From Cycloclasticus sp. (lineage in GTDB: Bacteria > Pseudomonadota > Gammaproteobacteria > Methylococcales > Cycloclasticaceae): 64,000 nucleotides of DNA. The notes beneath the pieces are model-generated. The model was not told where the DNA came from, made no database searches, and worked only from the letters and a program-made list of their open reading frames with translations. The translations under genes were made by a program, and so were the position numbers. The stretch spans positions 159,288 to 223,287 of the forward strand of contig NVUJ01000001.1 in NCBI GenBank assembly GCA_002733135.1, read 5' to 3'. Position 1 is the first letter of the stretch; every line of letters starts with the position of its first letter. This document shows, piece after piece, positions 8,104 to 17,971 of the stretch.

Positions 8104-9210
8104 ATGATATTTGCGATTGCTTTGGTCATCTTGGTCATTGGTTCTGTCCTGTTTCATTTTTTAAGTCCCTGGTATTTAACCCCTCTTGCTTCAAACTGGA
8201 GCACTATTGACGATACGCTTGATATCACTTTCTTGGTTACTGGTTTTGTTTTTGTCGTCGTTAATTTATTCATGGCCTATTGCGTGTATAAATTTCGTCA
8301 CAAAGAAGGCGCGCGGGCACATTACGAACCCGAAAATAAAAAGCTAGAAATTTGGCTCACAATAATCACTTCAATTGGTGTTGCTGCGATGCTGACGCCG
8401 GGGCTTTACGTATGGGCAGACTTCGTTAGCCCTCCTGAAGACGCCTCAATTGTGGAAGCTGTTGGTAAGCAGTGGCAGTGGAGTTATCGTTATCCTGGTG
8501 AGGACGGAAAACTAGGTTCTGTTGATACTCGACATACGACGACTAAGAACCCATTTGGAATGAACCCAGAAGACCCTAATGGCCAAGATGATGTGTTGGT
8601 TCTAGGTGATATGCATATACCTATTAATCGACCCGTTAAGATGCTACTACGTTCGCAGGATGTGCTGCACGATTTTGCAGTGGCCGAATTTCGAGTTAAG
8701 ATGGATTTGGTGCCAGGGCACGTTACTTCTTTATGGTTTACCCCTACTGTAGAGGGTAAATACGATGTTTTATGCGAGGAGTTATGTGGTGTTGGTCATT
8801 ACAACATGCGTAGTTATGTTGTGGTCGATACAAAGGCAGACTATGACATATGGTTAAGCAGCCAACGAACGTATGCGCAAACCGTGTCTGGTGATAATGC
8901 TGGCGCGTCAATGGAAGGGGTCAGTGCGAGTGAACAAGGTCGAATGCTTGCGATATCCCGCGGATGTGTGGCCTGTCACACCACAAACGGCACGCCGGGT
9001 ATTGGTCCAACGTGGAAAGGCTTGTTTGGCAAAACCGAAACACTGGTCGATGGCAGTAATGTTGTGGTTGATGAGGCTTACTTTATTGAGTCCATCGTTA
9101 GCCCGAATGCAAAAGTTGTAGAGGGTTATTCGCCAATTATGCCGCCTAGTAGCTTCACTGACGCTGAAATGAAAGCACTGATTGCCTACGTTAAGGACGA
9201 CTTAAAATAA
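8104..9210 (+). CDS. coxB: Cytochrome c oxidase subunit II with fused cytochrome c (caa3 type)
   Basis: This subunit accepts electrons and passes them to the CuA centre of the terminal oxidase. N-terminal hydrophobic helices lie near residues 2-22, 45-65 and 76-98. The cupredoxin domain has CuA ligands His189, Cys224, Cys228, His232 and Met235 (CEELCGVGHYNM). A C-terminal cytochrome c domain carries the haem motif CVACH (Cys288, Cys291, His292) with a likely axial Met346 (PIMPP). This fusion defines the caa3 type. At 368 residues it is longer than plain subunit II because of the haem domain. A strong GGGAGAGGGG precedes the start. Subunit I follows 45 bases later. Confidence 0.96.
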   Translation: MIFAIALVILVIGSVLFHFLSPWYLTPLASNWSTIDDTLDITFLVTGFVFVVVNLFMAYCVYKFRHKEGARAHYEPENKKLEIWLTIITSIGVAAMLTPGLYVWADFVSPPEDASIVEAVGKQWQWSYRYPGEDGKLGSVDTRHTTTKNPFGMNPEDPNGQDDVLVLGDMHIPINRPVKMLLRSQDVLHDFAVAEFRVKMDLVPGHVTSLWFTPTVEGKYDVLCEELCGVGHYNMRSYVVVDTKADYDIWLSSQRTYAQTVSGDNAGASMEGVSASEQGRMLAISRGCVACHTTNGTPGIGPTWKGLFGKTETLVDGSNVVVDEAYFIESIVSPNAKVVEGYSPIMPPSSFTDAEMKALIAYVKDDLK

Positions 9211-9255
9211 TGGATTTGTTTAATCAACACACAAAACAACTATGGAGATACTCTA

Positions 9256-11058
9256 ATGTCTAATGTTGCACATGATGCGCACGATTATGTGCCACCTGTT
9301 GAAATACCGGAGATGGAGCTGTATCACCCTAAAACTTGGCTAGGTAAATACATTTTTTGCCAAGACGCGAAGGTCATCGCTATCCAGTATTCTATTGTTG
9401 CGATAGGAATAGGCCTAGTAGCTCTTGTGATGTCTTTATTGATGAGGGTGCAACTTGGTTGGCCGGGAACGTTTGATTTTATTGACCCGGCTGGATATAT
9501 TCAACTGGTTACTATGCATGGCATGATTATGGTCGTGTATTTGTTAACGGCGCTCTTTTTGGGTGGTTTTGGTAACTACTTGATTCCGTTGATGGTCGGT
9601 GCCAGAGATATGGTGTTTCCCTTCGTTAATATGCTCAGTTTTTGGATTTACTTTATCGCTGTGCTGGTGTTAGTGGCGAGTTTATTCGTACCAGGTGGTG
9701 CGTCAGGCGCGGGCTGGACCCTATACCCGCCGCAAGCTATTTTGCCTGGCACCCCAGGCTCGGGAACCGGAATTATATTAATGCTAGTCTCGCTATCGTT
9801 GTTCATCGTGGGTTTTACGATGGGCGGGTTAAATTATGTAGTTACCGTATTACAGGCACGTACGCGCGGTATGACGTTGATGCGTATGCCTTTGACAGTC
9901 TGGGGTATTTTTATGGCGACTGTATTGGCTCTGCTCGCATTTCCAGCGCTGTTGGTCGCTTGTATTATGATGTTGCTTGACGCTACCATCGGCACCAGTT
10001 TTTTCATGCCCGCGGTTGTGTCGATGGGGCAACAACTGGATTATGAAGGCGGTAGTCCAATCTTGTTCCAACACTTATTCTGGTTTTTCGGGCACCCTGA
10101 GGTTTATATCGTTGCCTTACCCGCTTTCGGTATCGTGTCTGACCTTCTGTCAGTCCATGCACGTAAAAATATTTTCGGTTATCGTATGATGGTGTGGGCG
10201 ATTGTTATTATTGCCGCCCTTAGTTTTGTAGTTTGGGCGCACCATATGTATGTGAGCGGAATGAACCCATATTTTGGTTTCTTCTTTGCAACCACCACAC
10301 TGATTATTGCTGTTCCCACTGCCATTAAGGTCTACAACTGGGTGCTTACTTTATGGCGTGGAAATATTCGCTTAAACGTGCCGATGTTGTTTGCTATAGG
10401 GTTTATTTTTACTTTTGTTAATGGCGGTTTGACGGGTTTATTCCTCGGCAATGTGACCATTGATCTGCCACTTTCCGACACGATGTTTGTAGTGGCCCAT
10501 TTTCATATGGTGATGGCCGTATCACCCATATTGGTCGTGTTCGGTGCTATTTATCATTGGTATCCCAAAATAACGGGCCGTATGTTGGACGATACGCTTG
10601 GTAAATTCCACTTTTGGACGACCTTTCTTGGTACTTATGCCATTTACTACCCAATGCATTATTTAGGTTTTTTGGGTGTGCCACGTCGATACTATTCAAT
10701 CGAAGGTACAAGCTTTATTCCTGAATCAGCGGCTGATTTGAATGTAGCCATCTCCATTGCAGCCATCTTCGTGGGCGCTGTGCAGCTAGTGTTTTTATAC
10801 AATTTATTTGTGAGTTATTTCCGTGGGAAAGAAGCCGGCCCGAACCCATGGGAAGCTACGACGTTAGAGTGGCAAACGGCAGACACGCCGCCGAAGCATG
10901 GTAACTTTGGCGAAAAGTTACCATTAGTTTATCGTTGGGCTTACGACTACAGTGTGCCAGGTGCCGAACAGGATTTTATACCGCAAAATGTTCCACCTTC
11001 CGTCGGGGCACAAACGGTTGATGATGAAGATGAGGAAGATTATGAGCAACATAGTTAA
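9256..11058 (+). CDS. coxA: Cytochrome c oxidase subunit I (haem-copper oxidase, type A1)
   Basis: Catalytic subunit that reduces O2 to water and pumps protons. It has twelve or more helices. Haem a ligands are His88 and His417, the haem a3 ligand is His415, and CuB ligands are His280, His329 and His330. GHPEVY at 279-284 gives the Glu282 proton gate and the Tyr284 cross-linked to His280, the A1 hallmark. The D-channel entrance ARDMVFP retains its Asp. The usual Tyr after the HFH pair is Met418 here (HFHMVM). At 600 residues it is somewhat long, ending in a very acidic tail (DDEDEEDYEQ). Flanked by subunits II and III-like in one operon. Confidence 0.96.
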   Translation: MSNVAHDAHDYVPPVEIPEMELYHPKTWLGKYIFCQDAKVIAIQYSIVAIGIGLVALVMSLLMRVQLGWPGTFDFIDPAGYIQLVTMHGMIMVVYLLTALFLGGFGNYLIPLMVGARDMVFPFVNMLSFWIYFIAVLVLVASLFVPGGASGAGWTLYPPQAILPGTPGSGTGIILMLVSLSLFIVGFTMGGLNYVVTVLQARTRGMTLMRMPLTVWGIFMATVLALLAFPALLVACIMMLLDATIGTSFFMPAVVSMGQQLDYEGGSPILFQHLFWFFGHPEVYIVALPAFGIVSDLLSVHARKNIFGYRMMVWAIVIIAALSFVVWAHHMYVSGMNPYFGFFFATTTLIIAVPTAIKVYNWVLTLWRGNIRLNVPMLFAIGFIFTFVNGGLTGLFLGNVTIDLPLSDTMFVVAHFHMVMAVSPILVVFGAIYHWYPKITGRMLDDTLGKFHFWTTFLGTYAIYYPMHYLGFLGVPRRYYSIEGTSFIPESAADLNVAISIAAIFVGAVQLVFLYNLFVSYFRGKEAGPNPWEATTLEWQTADTPPKHGNFGEKLPLVYRWAYDYSVPGAEQDFIPQNVPPSVGAQTVDDEDEEDYEQHS

Positions 11059-11073
11059 CGCCTAAACTAGATT

Positions 11074-11745
11074 ATGACAATTAGTCTAATTTTTATGTCC
11101 GCCTTAATGCTCGTAGTAGCGTGGTGGATAATAAAACAAACGGTCAATACTCAACCGTGGGAAGCCAAAGCCGGTCACCCAGAGATTGGGAGGTTTAGCG
11201 GTCGCTCTTTACCTCAGCCTAATTCTAAGCTTGGCCTGTTTGTTTTTCTTGCCGTCGTTACATCCTTGTTTTCTTTGTTTATAAGCGCTTATATGATGCG
11301 CATGGAATTGGGTGATTGGCGCCCTTTGTCCGACCCTGGGTTACTCTGGTGGAACTCAGCTGCGTTAGTTCTTAGTAGTATAGCTTTGCAATGGGCGCTT
11401 ATTGCGACGAAAAAGAATCAGATCGAAACGGTGCGTAACGGCATGGTCTTAGGTGGTTTTTTTGCTATTGCTTTTATGGCAGGGCAATTAATCGCTTGGC
11501 AACAGCTGATAGCATCAGGGTATATAGCACAATCCAATCCCGCTAACGCCTTCTTTTATCTTATTACTGGCTTACACGCTTTGCATTTACTGGGCGGTCT
11601 AGTGGTGTGGAGCATGACCACAATAAAGTTGCTGGCAGGAGTCGAATTGGAACGGCTACGTTTGAGCGTAGAATTATGTGCGTTTTATTGGCACTTTTTG
11701 CTGGTGATATGGGTCATTTTATTTAGTTTGCTGTTATCAACTTAG
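11074..11745 (+). CDS. Cytochrome c oxidase subunit III-like membrane protein
   Basis: A 223-residue protein of the CoxC/heme-copper oxidase subunit III family with about six helices. It has the FFYLITGLHALHLLGGLV segment, matching the conserved subunit III stretch with paired His, and CAFYWHFLLVIWVILFSLL at the end, matching the final-helix YWHFVDxVWxxLF motif but with Leu-Leu replacing the acidic-site residues. A second, more canonical subunit III follows 16 bases downstream, so this is the divergent paralogue. It starts 15 bases after subunit I. Such paired subunit III genes occur in caa3 operons of methanotrophs and nitrifiers (knowledge of the family from memory). Confidence 0.85.
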   Translation: MTISLIFMSALMLVVAWWIIKQTVNTQPWEAKAGHPEIGRFSGRSLPQPNSKLGLFVFLAVVTSLFSLFISAYMMRMELGDWRPLSDPGLLWWNSAALVLSSIALQWALIATKKNQIETVRNGMVLGGFFAIAFMAGQLIAWQQLIASGYIAQSNPANAFFYLITGLHALHLLGGLVVWSMTTIKLLAGVELERLRLSVELCAFYWHFLLVIWVILFSLLLST

Positions 11746-11761
11746 AAGATAAGGATAAAAC

Positions 11762-12490
11762 ATGTCGAACGAAGCAGTGGTAGATGAAGCAGGACGTCCT
11801 ATTGCAATGGTAGAAGGTTTACCAGGCGTTGTCTCTGATTGGTCATCCGATCAACGAGCTTTCAAAAGAGTTCCTTGGGGTAAGGCGATGATGTGGATTT
11901 TCTTACTCAGTGACACGTTTATTTTTTCGATCTTTCTTACTAGTTACATGACGGTGCGGATGACCACTACTGTACCTTGGCCAAATACAAGTGAGGTTTT
12001 TGCGTTAACCGTATTTGGCGAACATATACCGCTTATCTTAATCGCCATCATGACGTTCATACTTATCAGTAGCAGTGGCACTATGGCGATGGCCGTTAAG
12101 TTCGGGTATGAAAAAAAACGTAAGATAACCACCTATCTGATACTGGCCACAGCTCTATTCGGTGCTTCGTTTGTTGGTATGCAAGTGTTCGAGTGGTCAA
12201 AGCTGATTTTTGAAGAGGGTGTTAGACCTTGGGGTAACCCAATGGGTTCAGCGCAGTTCGGAGCAGCTTTTTTTATGATTACAGGTTTCCATGGCTTTCA
12301 CGTTTCTGTTGGGGTGGTTTTACTGCTTATTGTGGCAAGGAAGGTATGGACTGGCGATTTGGAAAATATGCGACCGGGATTTTTTACCGGGCGAAAGGGT
12401 GGTTATGAAATTGTCGAAATTGTGGGCTTATATTGGCATTTCGTTGATTTAGTATGGGTATTTATCTTTGCGTTCTTTTATCTTTGGTAG
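11762..12490 (+). CDS. coxC: Cytochrome c oxidase subunit III
   Basis: A 242-residue membrane subunit that stabilises the oxidase and its proton-uptake path. About five to six helices are present. The first helix region carries WIFLLSDTFIFSIFL, where the SE/SD acidic residue is typical of subunit III. The conserved FFMITGFHGFHVSVGVVLL and the closing LYWHFVDLVWVFIFAFFYLW match the family strongly. A hydrophilic N-terminus of about 40 residues precedes the first helix. Ribosome site AAGATAAGGA is upstream. The gene sits between the III-like paralogue and subunit IV with gaps of 16 and 9 bases, so one transcript is expected. Confidence 0.94.
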   Translation: MSNEAVVDEAGRPIAMVEGLPGVVSDWSSDQRAFKRVPWGKAMMWIFLLSDTFIFSIFLTSYMTVRMTTTVPWPNTSEVFALTVFGEHIPLILIAIMTFILISSSGTMAMAVKFGYEKKRKITTYLILATALFGASFVGMQVFEWSKLIFEEGVRPWGNPMGSAQFGAAFFMITGFHGFHVSVGVVLLLIVARKVWTGDLENMRPGFFTGRKGGYEIVEIVGLYWHFVDLVWVFIFAFFYLW

Positions 12491-12499
12491 GGGGCTGAT

Positions 12500-12865
12500 A
12501 TGAGTGAAGCGACAGCAGAAGTGCAAGAGCATCCAATTGCTATTTATTTTTGGGTGTGGGGCTTATTGTTTGTGCTTAGTGCCATGTCTTACATGGTTGA
12601 CTATATGCAATTTCAAGGTTATCTCAGATGGTCTTTGATTCTCCTTTTTATGTTCTTAAAAGCAGGATTTATTATTGCTTTCTTTATGCATATGCGCTAT
12701 GAGCGCCTAGCCTTAGCGTGCGCAATATTAATACCAACGGGCTGTTTGTTGGTGCTAATTGGTTTGATGTCTTTTGAAGCTAACCATACCTATGATACAA
12801 GAGGCGCCTACCTAGATGCAGGCCCTGGCATTATGGTAGTACAAGAGAGTGAGAAGCCTCATTAA
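12500..12865 (+). CDS. Cytochrome c oxidase subunit IV (caa3/prokaryotic COX4-like)
   Basis: A 121-residue small subunit with three helices. The middle one, LILLFMFLKAGFIIAFFMHMRYE, is the signature of the prokaryotic subunit IV family (KxxxIxxFFMHLxxE). It lies 9 bases after subunit III as the last gene of the oxidase operon. No assembly factor genes (ctaA, ctaB, cox11, sco) are near it. Downstream, a 6-bp hairpin at 12877-12893 has no T run. Confidence 0.9.
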   Translation: MSEATAEVQEHPIAIYFWVWGLLFVLSAMSYMVDYMQFQGYLRWSLILLFMFLKAGFIIAFFMHMRYERLALACAILIPTGCLLVLIGLMSFEANHTYDTRGAYLDAGPGIMVVQESEKPH

Positions 12866-12876
12866 ATAGTAGATTG

Positions 12877-12893
12877 AGAAACAGGAGGTTTCT
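12877..12893 (+). other. Hairpin after the oxidase operon
   Basis: AGAAAC and GTTTCT form a 6-bp stem around AGGAG, 11 bases after the subunit IV stop. There is no T run, so this is not a clear terminator. It may protect the 3' end of the oxidase message or be chance. The rest of the 12866-13069 gap is A/T-rich and holds no convincing gene. Confidence 0.3.
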
Positions 12894-13069
12894 ACCTATT
12901 GCCTAGTTATATGCGTAGTGCATAGAGCTGGACTGATATTCGAATTGTCTTTTTACTTTGTTTTCACTTGTGTTTTTATGCTGATTTATAGCGTTATGGG
13001 CACTACATGATGTAAAATTGCCGGCTTTACCACAATAAGCAACTTTGAAAAAAAGCACGAGGCAACTGA

Positions 13070-14326
13070 ATGTACAACAAAAGCATGAAAATAGAAGGGT
13101 TCGATGACGCACTTTGGGCATCTATCCAACAAGAAGAACAGCGCCAAGAAGATCATATTGAATTGATTGCGTCTGAAAACTACGCAAGCCCCCGTGTGAT
13201 GCAAGCGCAAGGTTCTATGCTAACTAATAAGTACGCCGAAGGTTACCCAGGAAAACGTTATTACGGCGGTTGTGAGTACGTGGACATTGCTGAGCAATTG
13301 GCGATTGATCGCGTTAAAGAATTGTTTGGTGCGGATTATGCAAACGTGCAACCGCATGCAGGTTCACAAGCGAATGCGGCGGTTTATTTTGCATTACTTA
13401 AAGCAGGCGACACGATTTTAGGTATGAGCTTGGCGCACGGCGGTCATTTAACGCACGGTTCAAAAGTAAACTTCTCCGGTAAACTTTTTAATGCTGTTCA
13501 GTATGGTTTGAATGAAGCAACCGGCGAAGTAGATTACGATCAAATTCAAGCGTTAGCGAATGAGCACAAACCTAAAATGATTGTGGCGGGTTTCTCTGCG
13601 TATTCTCGCGTGATGGATTGGCAAAAATTCCGTTATATCGCGGATTCGGTTGGCGCGTATTTATTTGTGGATATGGCTCACGTTGCAGGCTTAGTAGCAG
13701 CGGGTGAATACCCAAGCCCAGTGGCTATTGCAGATGTCACTACATCAACCACACACAAAACATTACGCGGCCCACGCGGCGGGTTGATTTTGGCTAAAGC
13801 CAACCCTGAAATTGAGAAAAAATTAAACTCAATGGTGTTTCCTGGTACGCAAGGAGGCCCATTGATGCACGTGATTGCGGCTAAAGCGGTGGCGTTTAAA
13901 GAGGCACTATCACCAGAATTTACCGTGTACCAAAAACAAGTCAAAGTAAACGCAAGTGCCATGGCTAATACGTTTATTGAACGCGGTTACAACATCGTAT
14001 CGGGCGGCACAGATAATCACTTGTTTCTAGTGGATTTAATCGACAAAGGTTTAACAGGCAAAGTGGCAGAAGCGGCGTTAGAAGTAGCCAACATTACGAC
14101 TAACAAAAACTCTGTGCCGAATGATCCACAGTCTCCATTTGTGACCAGCGGCATACGTTTAGGTGCGCCGGCTATAACGACGCGTGGCTTTACCGAGCAA
14201 GACAGTAAAGACCTAGCCGGTTGGATGTGCGATATTTTAGACGACGTTGAAAATACCAACGTTCAACAAGCGGTTAAAGAAAACGTATTGGCTATTTGCC
14301 TGCGCCTACCTGTTTATGCAGACTAA
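13070..14326 (+). CDS. glyA: Serine hydroxymethyltransferase
   Basis: A PLP enzyme interconverting serine and glycine while charging tetrahydrofolate with a one-carbon unit; cytoplasmic homodimer. Visible motifs are [12 protein letters not shown] near the N-terminus, [18 protein letters not shown], the [12 protein letters not shown] stretch, and [16 protein letters not shown] containing the PLP lysine (the K in THKTLRG). The 418-residue length and N-terminal alignment [16 protein letters not shown] match the E. coli enzyme, so the ATG at 13070 is preferred over 13085; GAGG lies 7 bases upstream. nrdR follows after 12 bases, the usual gammaproteobacterial arrangement. Confidence 0.98.
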   Translation: MYNKSMKIEGFDDALWASIQQEEQRQEDHIELIASENYASPRVMQAQGSMLTNKYAEGYPGKRYYGGCEYVDIAEQLAIDRVKELFGADYANVQPHAGSQANAAVYFALLKAGDTILGMSLAHGGHLTHGSKVNFSGKLFNAVQYGLNEATGEVDYDQIQALANEHKPKMIVAGFSAYSRVMDWQKFRYIADSVGAYLFVDMAHVAGLVAAGEYPSPVAIADVTTSTTHKTLRGPRGGLILAKANPEIEKKLNSMVFPGTQGGPLMHVIAAKAVAFKEALSPEFTVYQKQVKVNASAMANTFIERGYNIVSGGTDNHLFLVDLIDKGLTGKVAEAALEVANITTNKNSVPNDPQSPFVTSGIRLGAPAITTRGFTEQDSKDLAGWMCDILDDVENTNVQQAVKENVLAICLRLPVYAD

Positions 14327-14338
14327 TTTTTAACCGAT

Positions 14339-14836
14339 ATGCAATGCCCTTTTTGTAATGACAGTGACACGCGGGTCATCGACTCCCGCCTTGCTGGCGA
14401 AGGCGATAGCGTGCGAAGGCGCCGTGAATGCCAGGCGTGTAAAGAACGCTTTACAACCTTTGAAACCGCCGAGCTTAATCTACCCAGAGTGATTAAAAGT
14501 GATGGCGTTCGCGAGCCGTTTTGGGAAGAAAAACTCAGTTCTGGCGTGTTACGTGCGTTAGAAAAAAGGCCGGTTAAAAGCGAAGACATTGATGCGGCAA
14601 TGAGTCGCATTAAGAAGAAGTTGTTGTCACTGGGTGAGCGTGAAATTCCGTCGATGAGAATTGGCGAGTTAGTGATGGAAGAGTTGAAACATTTAGATCA
14701 CGTGGCCTATGTTCGTTTTGCCTCCGTGTATAAAAGCTTTGAAGACATCAGCGAATTTAGAGAAGTGATTGATGCGCTAGAAAAAGGCGGAAAGAACGAG
14801 CAATTAACGCTGACGTCTGTTTCAACAAAGACATAA
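14339..14836 (+). CDS. nrdR: Transcriptional repressor NrdR
   Basis: A zinc-finger/ATP-cone repressor of ribonucleotide reductase genes. The N-terminal zinc ribbon has CPFC (Cys3, Cys6) and CQAC (with [17 protein letters not shown]), and the ATP-cone domain covers about residues 49-139. The length of 165 is slightly above the usual 150-160 owing to a short polar C-terminal tail. It sits 12 bases after glyA and 8 bases before ribD. No ribonucleotide reductase genes are in the window, so its targets lie elsewhere. Confidence 0.97.
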   Translation: MQCPFCNDSDTRVIDSRLAGEGDSVRRRRECQACKERFTTFETAELNLPRVIKSDGVREPFWEEKLSSGVLRALEKRPVKSEDIDAAMSRIKKKLLSLGEREIPSMRIGELVMEELKHLDHVAYVRFASVYKSFEDISEFREVIDALEKGGKNEQLTLTSVSTKT

Positions 14837-14844
14837 CAAGCGAG

Positions 14845-15957
14845 ATGACGTTCACGTCTAACGATAAAAAGTTTATGTCCCAAGCTCTAGAGTTGGCAGC
14901 ATTGGGTAGATACAGCGCCAAACCCAACCCATGTGTGGGTTGCGTTATCGTACAAGATAATCAAATTGTTGGTGAAGGCTGGCATAAAAAAGCCGGTGAA
15001 CCTCACGCAGAAGTTCACGCCCTAAAACAAGCGGGCGACTTGGCTAAAAACGCAACGGCTTACGTCACACTAGAACCTTGTAGTCATCACGGTAAAACGC
15101 CGCCTTGTGTGGATACCTTGATAGAAGCTGGAGTGTTGCGAGTTGTTGTCGCGATGCAAGACCCAAACCCTCTAGTTTCTGGCAAAGGCATTACAAAGCT
15201 TCGCGATGCAGGTATTGATGTATCTGTTGGCTTATTAGAAGAGCAAGCCATTGCCTTAAACACATCGTTTATCCATAAAATGACCACCGGCAAACCGTAC
15301 GTTATGAATAAAGTGGCGATGAGCTTAGACGGCAAAACCGCCATGGCATCAGGCGAAAGCCAGTGGATAACAGGCGCGGCCGCACGGGAAGATGTGCATC
15401 GTTTGCGCGCTCAAAGTGATGTTGTGCTGACGGGTGTTGGGACGGTTCTTGCGGATAACCCGCAATTAATGGCACGAGATGGTTTAGGTGACTTAGCGGT
15501 GCAACAACCAAAAATTGTGGTGCTAGATTCGCAACTAAAAACGCCGTTGGATGCTACGGTTATAACCAACGCTGCCCACACTACCATTCTCACGTGCAGT
15601 GATAACGAACAAGCAAAACAGGCGCTTGTAGAGGCAGGTTGTCAGGTGGAAGTGGTCGCAGCAGATGCAAAGGGCCAAGTGGATTTGCAAGCCGTTCAAA
15701 TTTGGCTTAACGAGCAACCTATTAATAGCGTGATGATTGAAGCGGGTTCGTTGCTAAACGGAGCCTGCTTGCAAGCGGGTATGGTTGATGAATTAGTTGT
15801 CTATATGGCGCCCAGCGCGTTAGGCTCAGATGCCCGTGGTGCGTTTTCAATGCCAACGGTGACGCAATTGTCAGACCGAATTCAACTGAAATATTCGCAA
15901 ATGGACACCGTGGGTGACGACATTAAGCTAACCTACGCGGTTAAAAGAGACGACTAA
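14845..15957 (+). CDS. ribD: Bifunctional riboflavin deaminase/reductase RibD
   Basis: Catalyses deamination and then side-chain reduction of the pyrimidine intermediate, the second and third steps of riboflavin synthesis. The N-terminal deaminase domain has the zinc site HAEVHAL and PCSHHGKTPPC. The C-terminal reductase domain starts near residue 150 (YVMNKVAMSLDGKTA) and continues to the end. The 370-residue length is normal. The stop TAA is directly followed by the ribE ATG at 15958, giving translational coupling. No FMN riboswitch lies upstream of this gene. Confidence 0.96.
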   Translation: MTFTSNDKKFMSQALELAALGRYSAKPNPCVGCVIVQDNQIVGEGWHKKAGEPHAEVHALKQAGDLAKNATAYVTLEPCSHHGKTPPCVDTLIEAGVLRVVVAMQDPNPLVSGKGITKLRDAGIDVSVGLLEEQAIALNTSFIHKMTTGKPYVMNKVAMSLDGKTAMASGESQWITGAAAREDVHRLRAQSDVVLTGVGTVLADNPQLMARDGLGDLAVQQPKIVVLDSQLKTPLDATVITNAAHTTILTCSDNEQAKQALVEAGCQVEVVAADAKGQVDLQAVQIWLNEQPINSVMIEAGSLLNGACLQAGMVDELVVYMAPSALGSDARGAFSMPTVTQLSDRIQLKYSQMDTVGDDIKLTYAVKRDD

Positions 15958-16611
15958 ATGTTTACAGGCATCATAGAAGCGATTGGCGAGATTCAACGGG
16001 TTGAGCAACAGCAAGGCGATGTTCGCTTAACCGTCTCAACAAAAGGTTTGAATCTTAGTGACGCCCAGTTGGGTGACAGCATTGCGGTGAACGGCGTGTG
16101 CTTAACGGCTATCGAATTAACGCCTAGGCAGTTTGTAGCTGACGTATCGAATGAAACCTTGTCGGCAACGACCATGGGTAATATAAAAGCCGGTTCCACC
16201 GTTAATTTAGAATGCGCCCTACAAGCGCAAACGCGTTTGGGCGGCCATATGGTGAGTGGTCATGTTGATGGCGTAGGTAAAGTCATCGAACGTAAAGCCG
16301 ATGCGCGTTCTGTTCGCTTTACCTTCGGAATGCCAAAAGAGTTAGCACGGTATGTTGCGCAAAAAGGATCTATCTGCATCGATGGTATTAGCTTGACGGT
16401 GAACACCGTTGACGATGCCTCTTTCTCAGTGAATATCGTGCCGCATACACTGAAAATGACAACCTTAGGTGACCGACAAATCGGTGATTCGGTCAACCTT
16501 GAAGTGGATGTGATTGCGCGTTATTTAGAGCGGTTAATGCTCGGTGGTGTAAAGACTGAGCAATCCGTAGATTTTAAACGGTTGTTGAATGATAACGGGT
16601 TTATTAAATAG
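15958..16611 (+). CDS. ribE: Riboflavin synthase, alpha subunit
   Basis: Dismutates two 6,7-dimethyl-8-ribityllumazine molecules into riboflavin and a pyrimidine that is recycled by RibH. Two tandem lumazine-binding repeats are visible: residues 1-95 (MFTGIIEAIGEI, GDSIAVNGVCLT) and 98-195 (GHMVSGHVDGVG, GSICIDGISLTV). MFTGII at the N-terminus is diagnostic. The 217-residue length is normal. It directly abuts ribD. The following 202-base gap (16612-16813) separates it from ribBA. Confidence 0.97.
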   Translation: MFTGIIEAIGEIQRVEQQQGDVRLTVSTKGLNLSDAQLGDSIAVNGVCLTAIELTPRQFVADVSNETLSATTMGNIKAGSTVNLECALQAQTRLGGHMVSGHVDGVGKVIERKADARSVRFTFGMPKELARYVAQKGSICIDGISLTVNTVDDASFSVNIVPHTLKMTTLGDRQIGDSVNLEVDVIARYLERLMLGGVKTEQSVDFKRLLNDNGFIK

Positions 16612-16813
16612 TAATCTATGCACGAAAGTCCTTTTACTCACATACGGCGTTAAAAAAGTGCTCTATTGGTCATGTACTCCAGTAAACTTCCTCTTTGCGC
16701 GCATTTTTGCCTTGCCTGAAAGTAAAATCATCTTCCGTGCAAAGATTTCTAATAATTTAAAAGCCAGTACGGCTAATCGGCTACAATACGCGCCACTGTA
16801 GAGAAAAGACCTT

Positions 16814-17917
16814 ATGAATAGTACACAAGAAATTATTGATGATTTAAAGCAAGGCAAAATCGTCATTATTATGGACGATGAAGACCGCGAGAATGAAGGC
16901 GACTTATTAATGCTCGCAGAACACGTGCGCCCACAAGATGTCAATTTCATGGCGAGCTATGGGCGTGGATTGATTTGTTTAACGTTAACAAAAGAGCGTT
17001 GCCAGCAATTGCGCCTGCCATTGATGGTGAATGACAATCAAGCGGCATTTTCAACTAATTTCACGATGTCTATTGAAGCCGCAGAAGGTGTTACAACCGG
17101 TATTTCGGCAGCGGATAGGGCGACAACTATTTTGGCGGCGGTGCAACCAGAGGCCAAGCCAACAGATATCGTACAACCGGGGCATATTTTTCCATTAATG
17201 GCGCAACCGGGCGGTGTGTTAAATAGAACGGGTCACACAGAAGCCGGTTGTGATTTAGCTAGATTGGCGGGTGGTGAGCCAGCGGCGGTTATTGTTGAAA
17301 TATTGAATGATGACGGTAGTATGGCGCGTCGAGATGACTTAAAGCAATTCGCTGAAAAGCACGAGCTTAAAATAGGCACAATTGCTGACTTGATTCACTA
17401 CCGCATTCGAAATGAAAAAAATGTTGAGCGAGTGAGTAGTTGTCAATATCCGACGGAATATGGCGATTTTAGACTACATGCCTTTCAAGACCAGATAGAT
17501 AACAAACTGCATTTGGCGCTAACGTATGGCAATGTGAACACAGATGAACCCGTGCTGGTTCGCGTCAATGCCAAAAGCACCTTGGCGGATTTATTACATG
17601 CGAAAGAGAGTGATCATTACCCGTTACCTAAAGCGATGCAAAAAATTGTAGACGAAGGGCGCGGCGCGTTGATTTTGATTCGTAACCAAGAAGATAATCA
17701 ATCTATTGTTGAATTCATTCATGAGCAAGAGTTGAAAGATAAAGGTGTTTCGCAAGCGGCGGCGCAGTCACCTATTGACCCAAGGACAGTGGGTGTGGGT
17801 TGTCAAATTTTATCTGATTTAGGTATTAAAAAATTGAAGTTACTCGGTTCACCAATGAAATATACGGGGCTTGGCGGTTTTGATATAGAAATCGTAGAGC
17901 ACGTCTCTTTGGATTAG
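16814..17917 (+). CDS. ribBA: 3,4-dihydroxy-2-butanone-4-phosphate synthase with degenerate GTP cyclohydrolase II domain
   Basis: The N-terminal half (about residues 1-205) is a complete RibB that makes the four-carbon unit of riboflavin: [12 protein letters not shown] near residue 20, the [14 protein letters not shown] stretch near 135-150 and the DHBP fold are intact. The C-terminal half follows the GTP cyclohydrolase II fold ([32 protein letters not shown]), but the zinc-binding SECLTGD...RCDCG region is missing and replaced by ordinary sequence near residue 255. That half is probably inactive, as in RibBX-type proteins. A separate RibA should exist elsewhere. Preceded by a possible TACAAT -10 box; no FMN riboswitch seen. 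Confidence 0.92.
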   Translation: MNSTQEIIDDLKQGKIVIIMDDEDRENEGDLLMLAEHVRPQDVNFMASYGRGLICLTLTKERCQQLRLPLMVNDNQAAFSTNFTMSIEAAEGVTTGISAADRATTILAAVQPEAKPTDIVQPGHIFPLMAQPGGVLNRTGHTEAGCDLARLAGGEPAAVIVEILNDDGSMARRDDLKQFAEKHELKIGTIADLIHYRIRNEKNVERVSSCQYPTEYGDFRLHAFQDQIDNKLHLALTYGNVNTDEPVLVRVNAKSTLADLLHAKESDHYPLPKAMQKIVDEGRGALILIRNQEDNQSIVEFIHEQELKDKGVSQAAAQSPIDPRTVGVGCQILSDLGIKKLKLLGSPMKYTGLGGFDIEIVEHVSLD

Positions 17918-17971
17918 TTCGAACGAACACTGATATAATCCGCAAAACACAAAATTCACACAGGCTTGAAA

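Noticed and set aside
16612-16813. FMN riboswitch before ribBA
   Set aside because: None of the conserved FMN aptamer segments are present in this leader; an in-frame stretch of 70 codons here also lacks any support.
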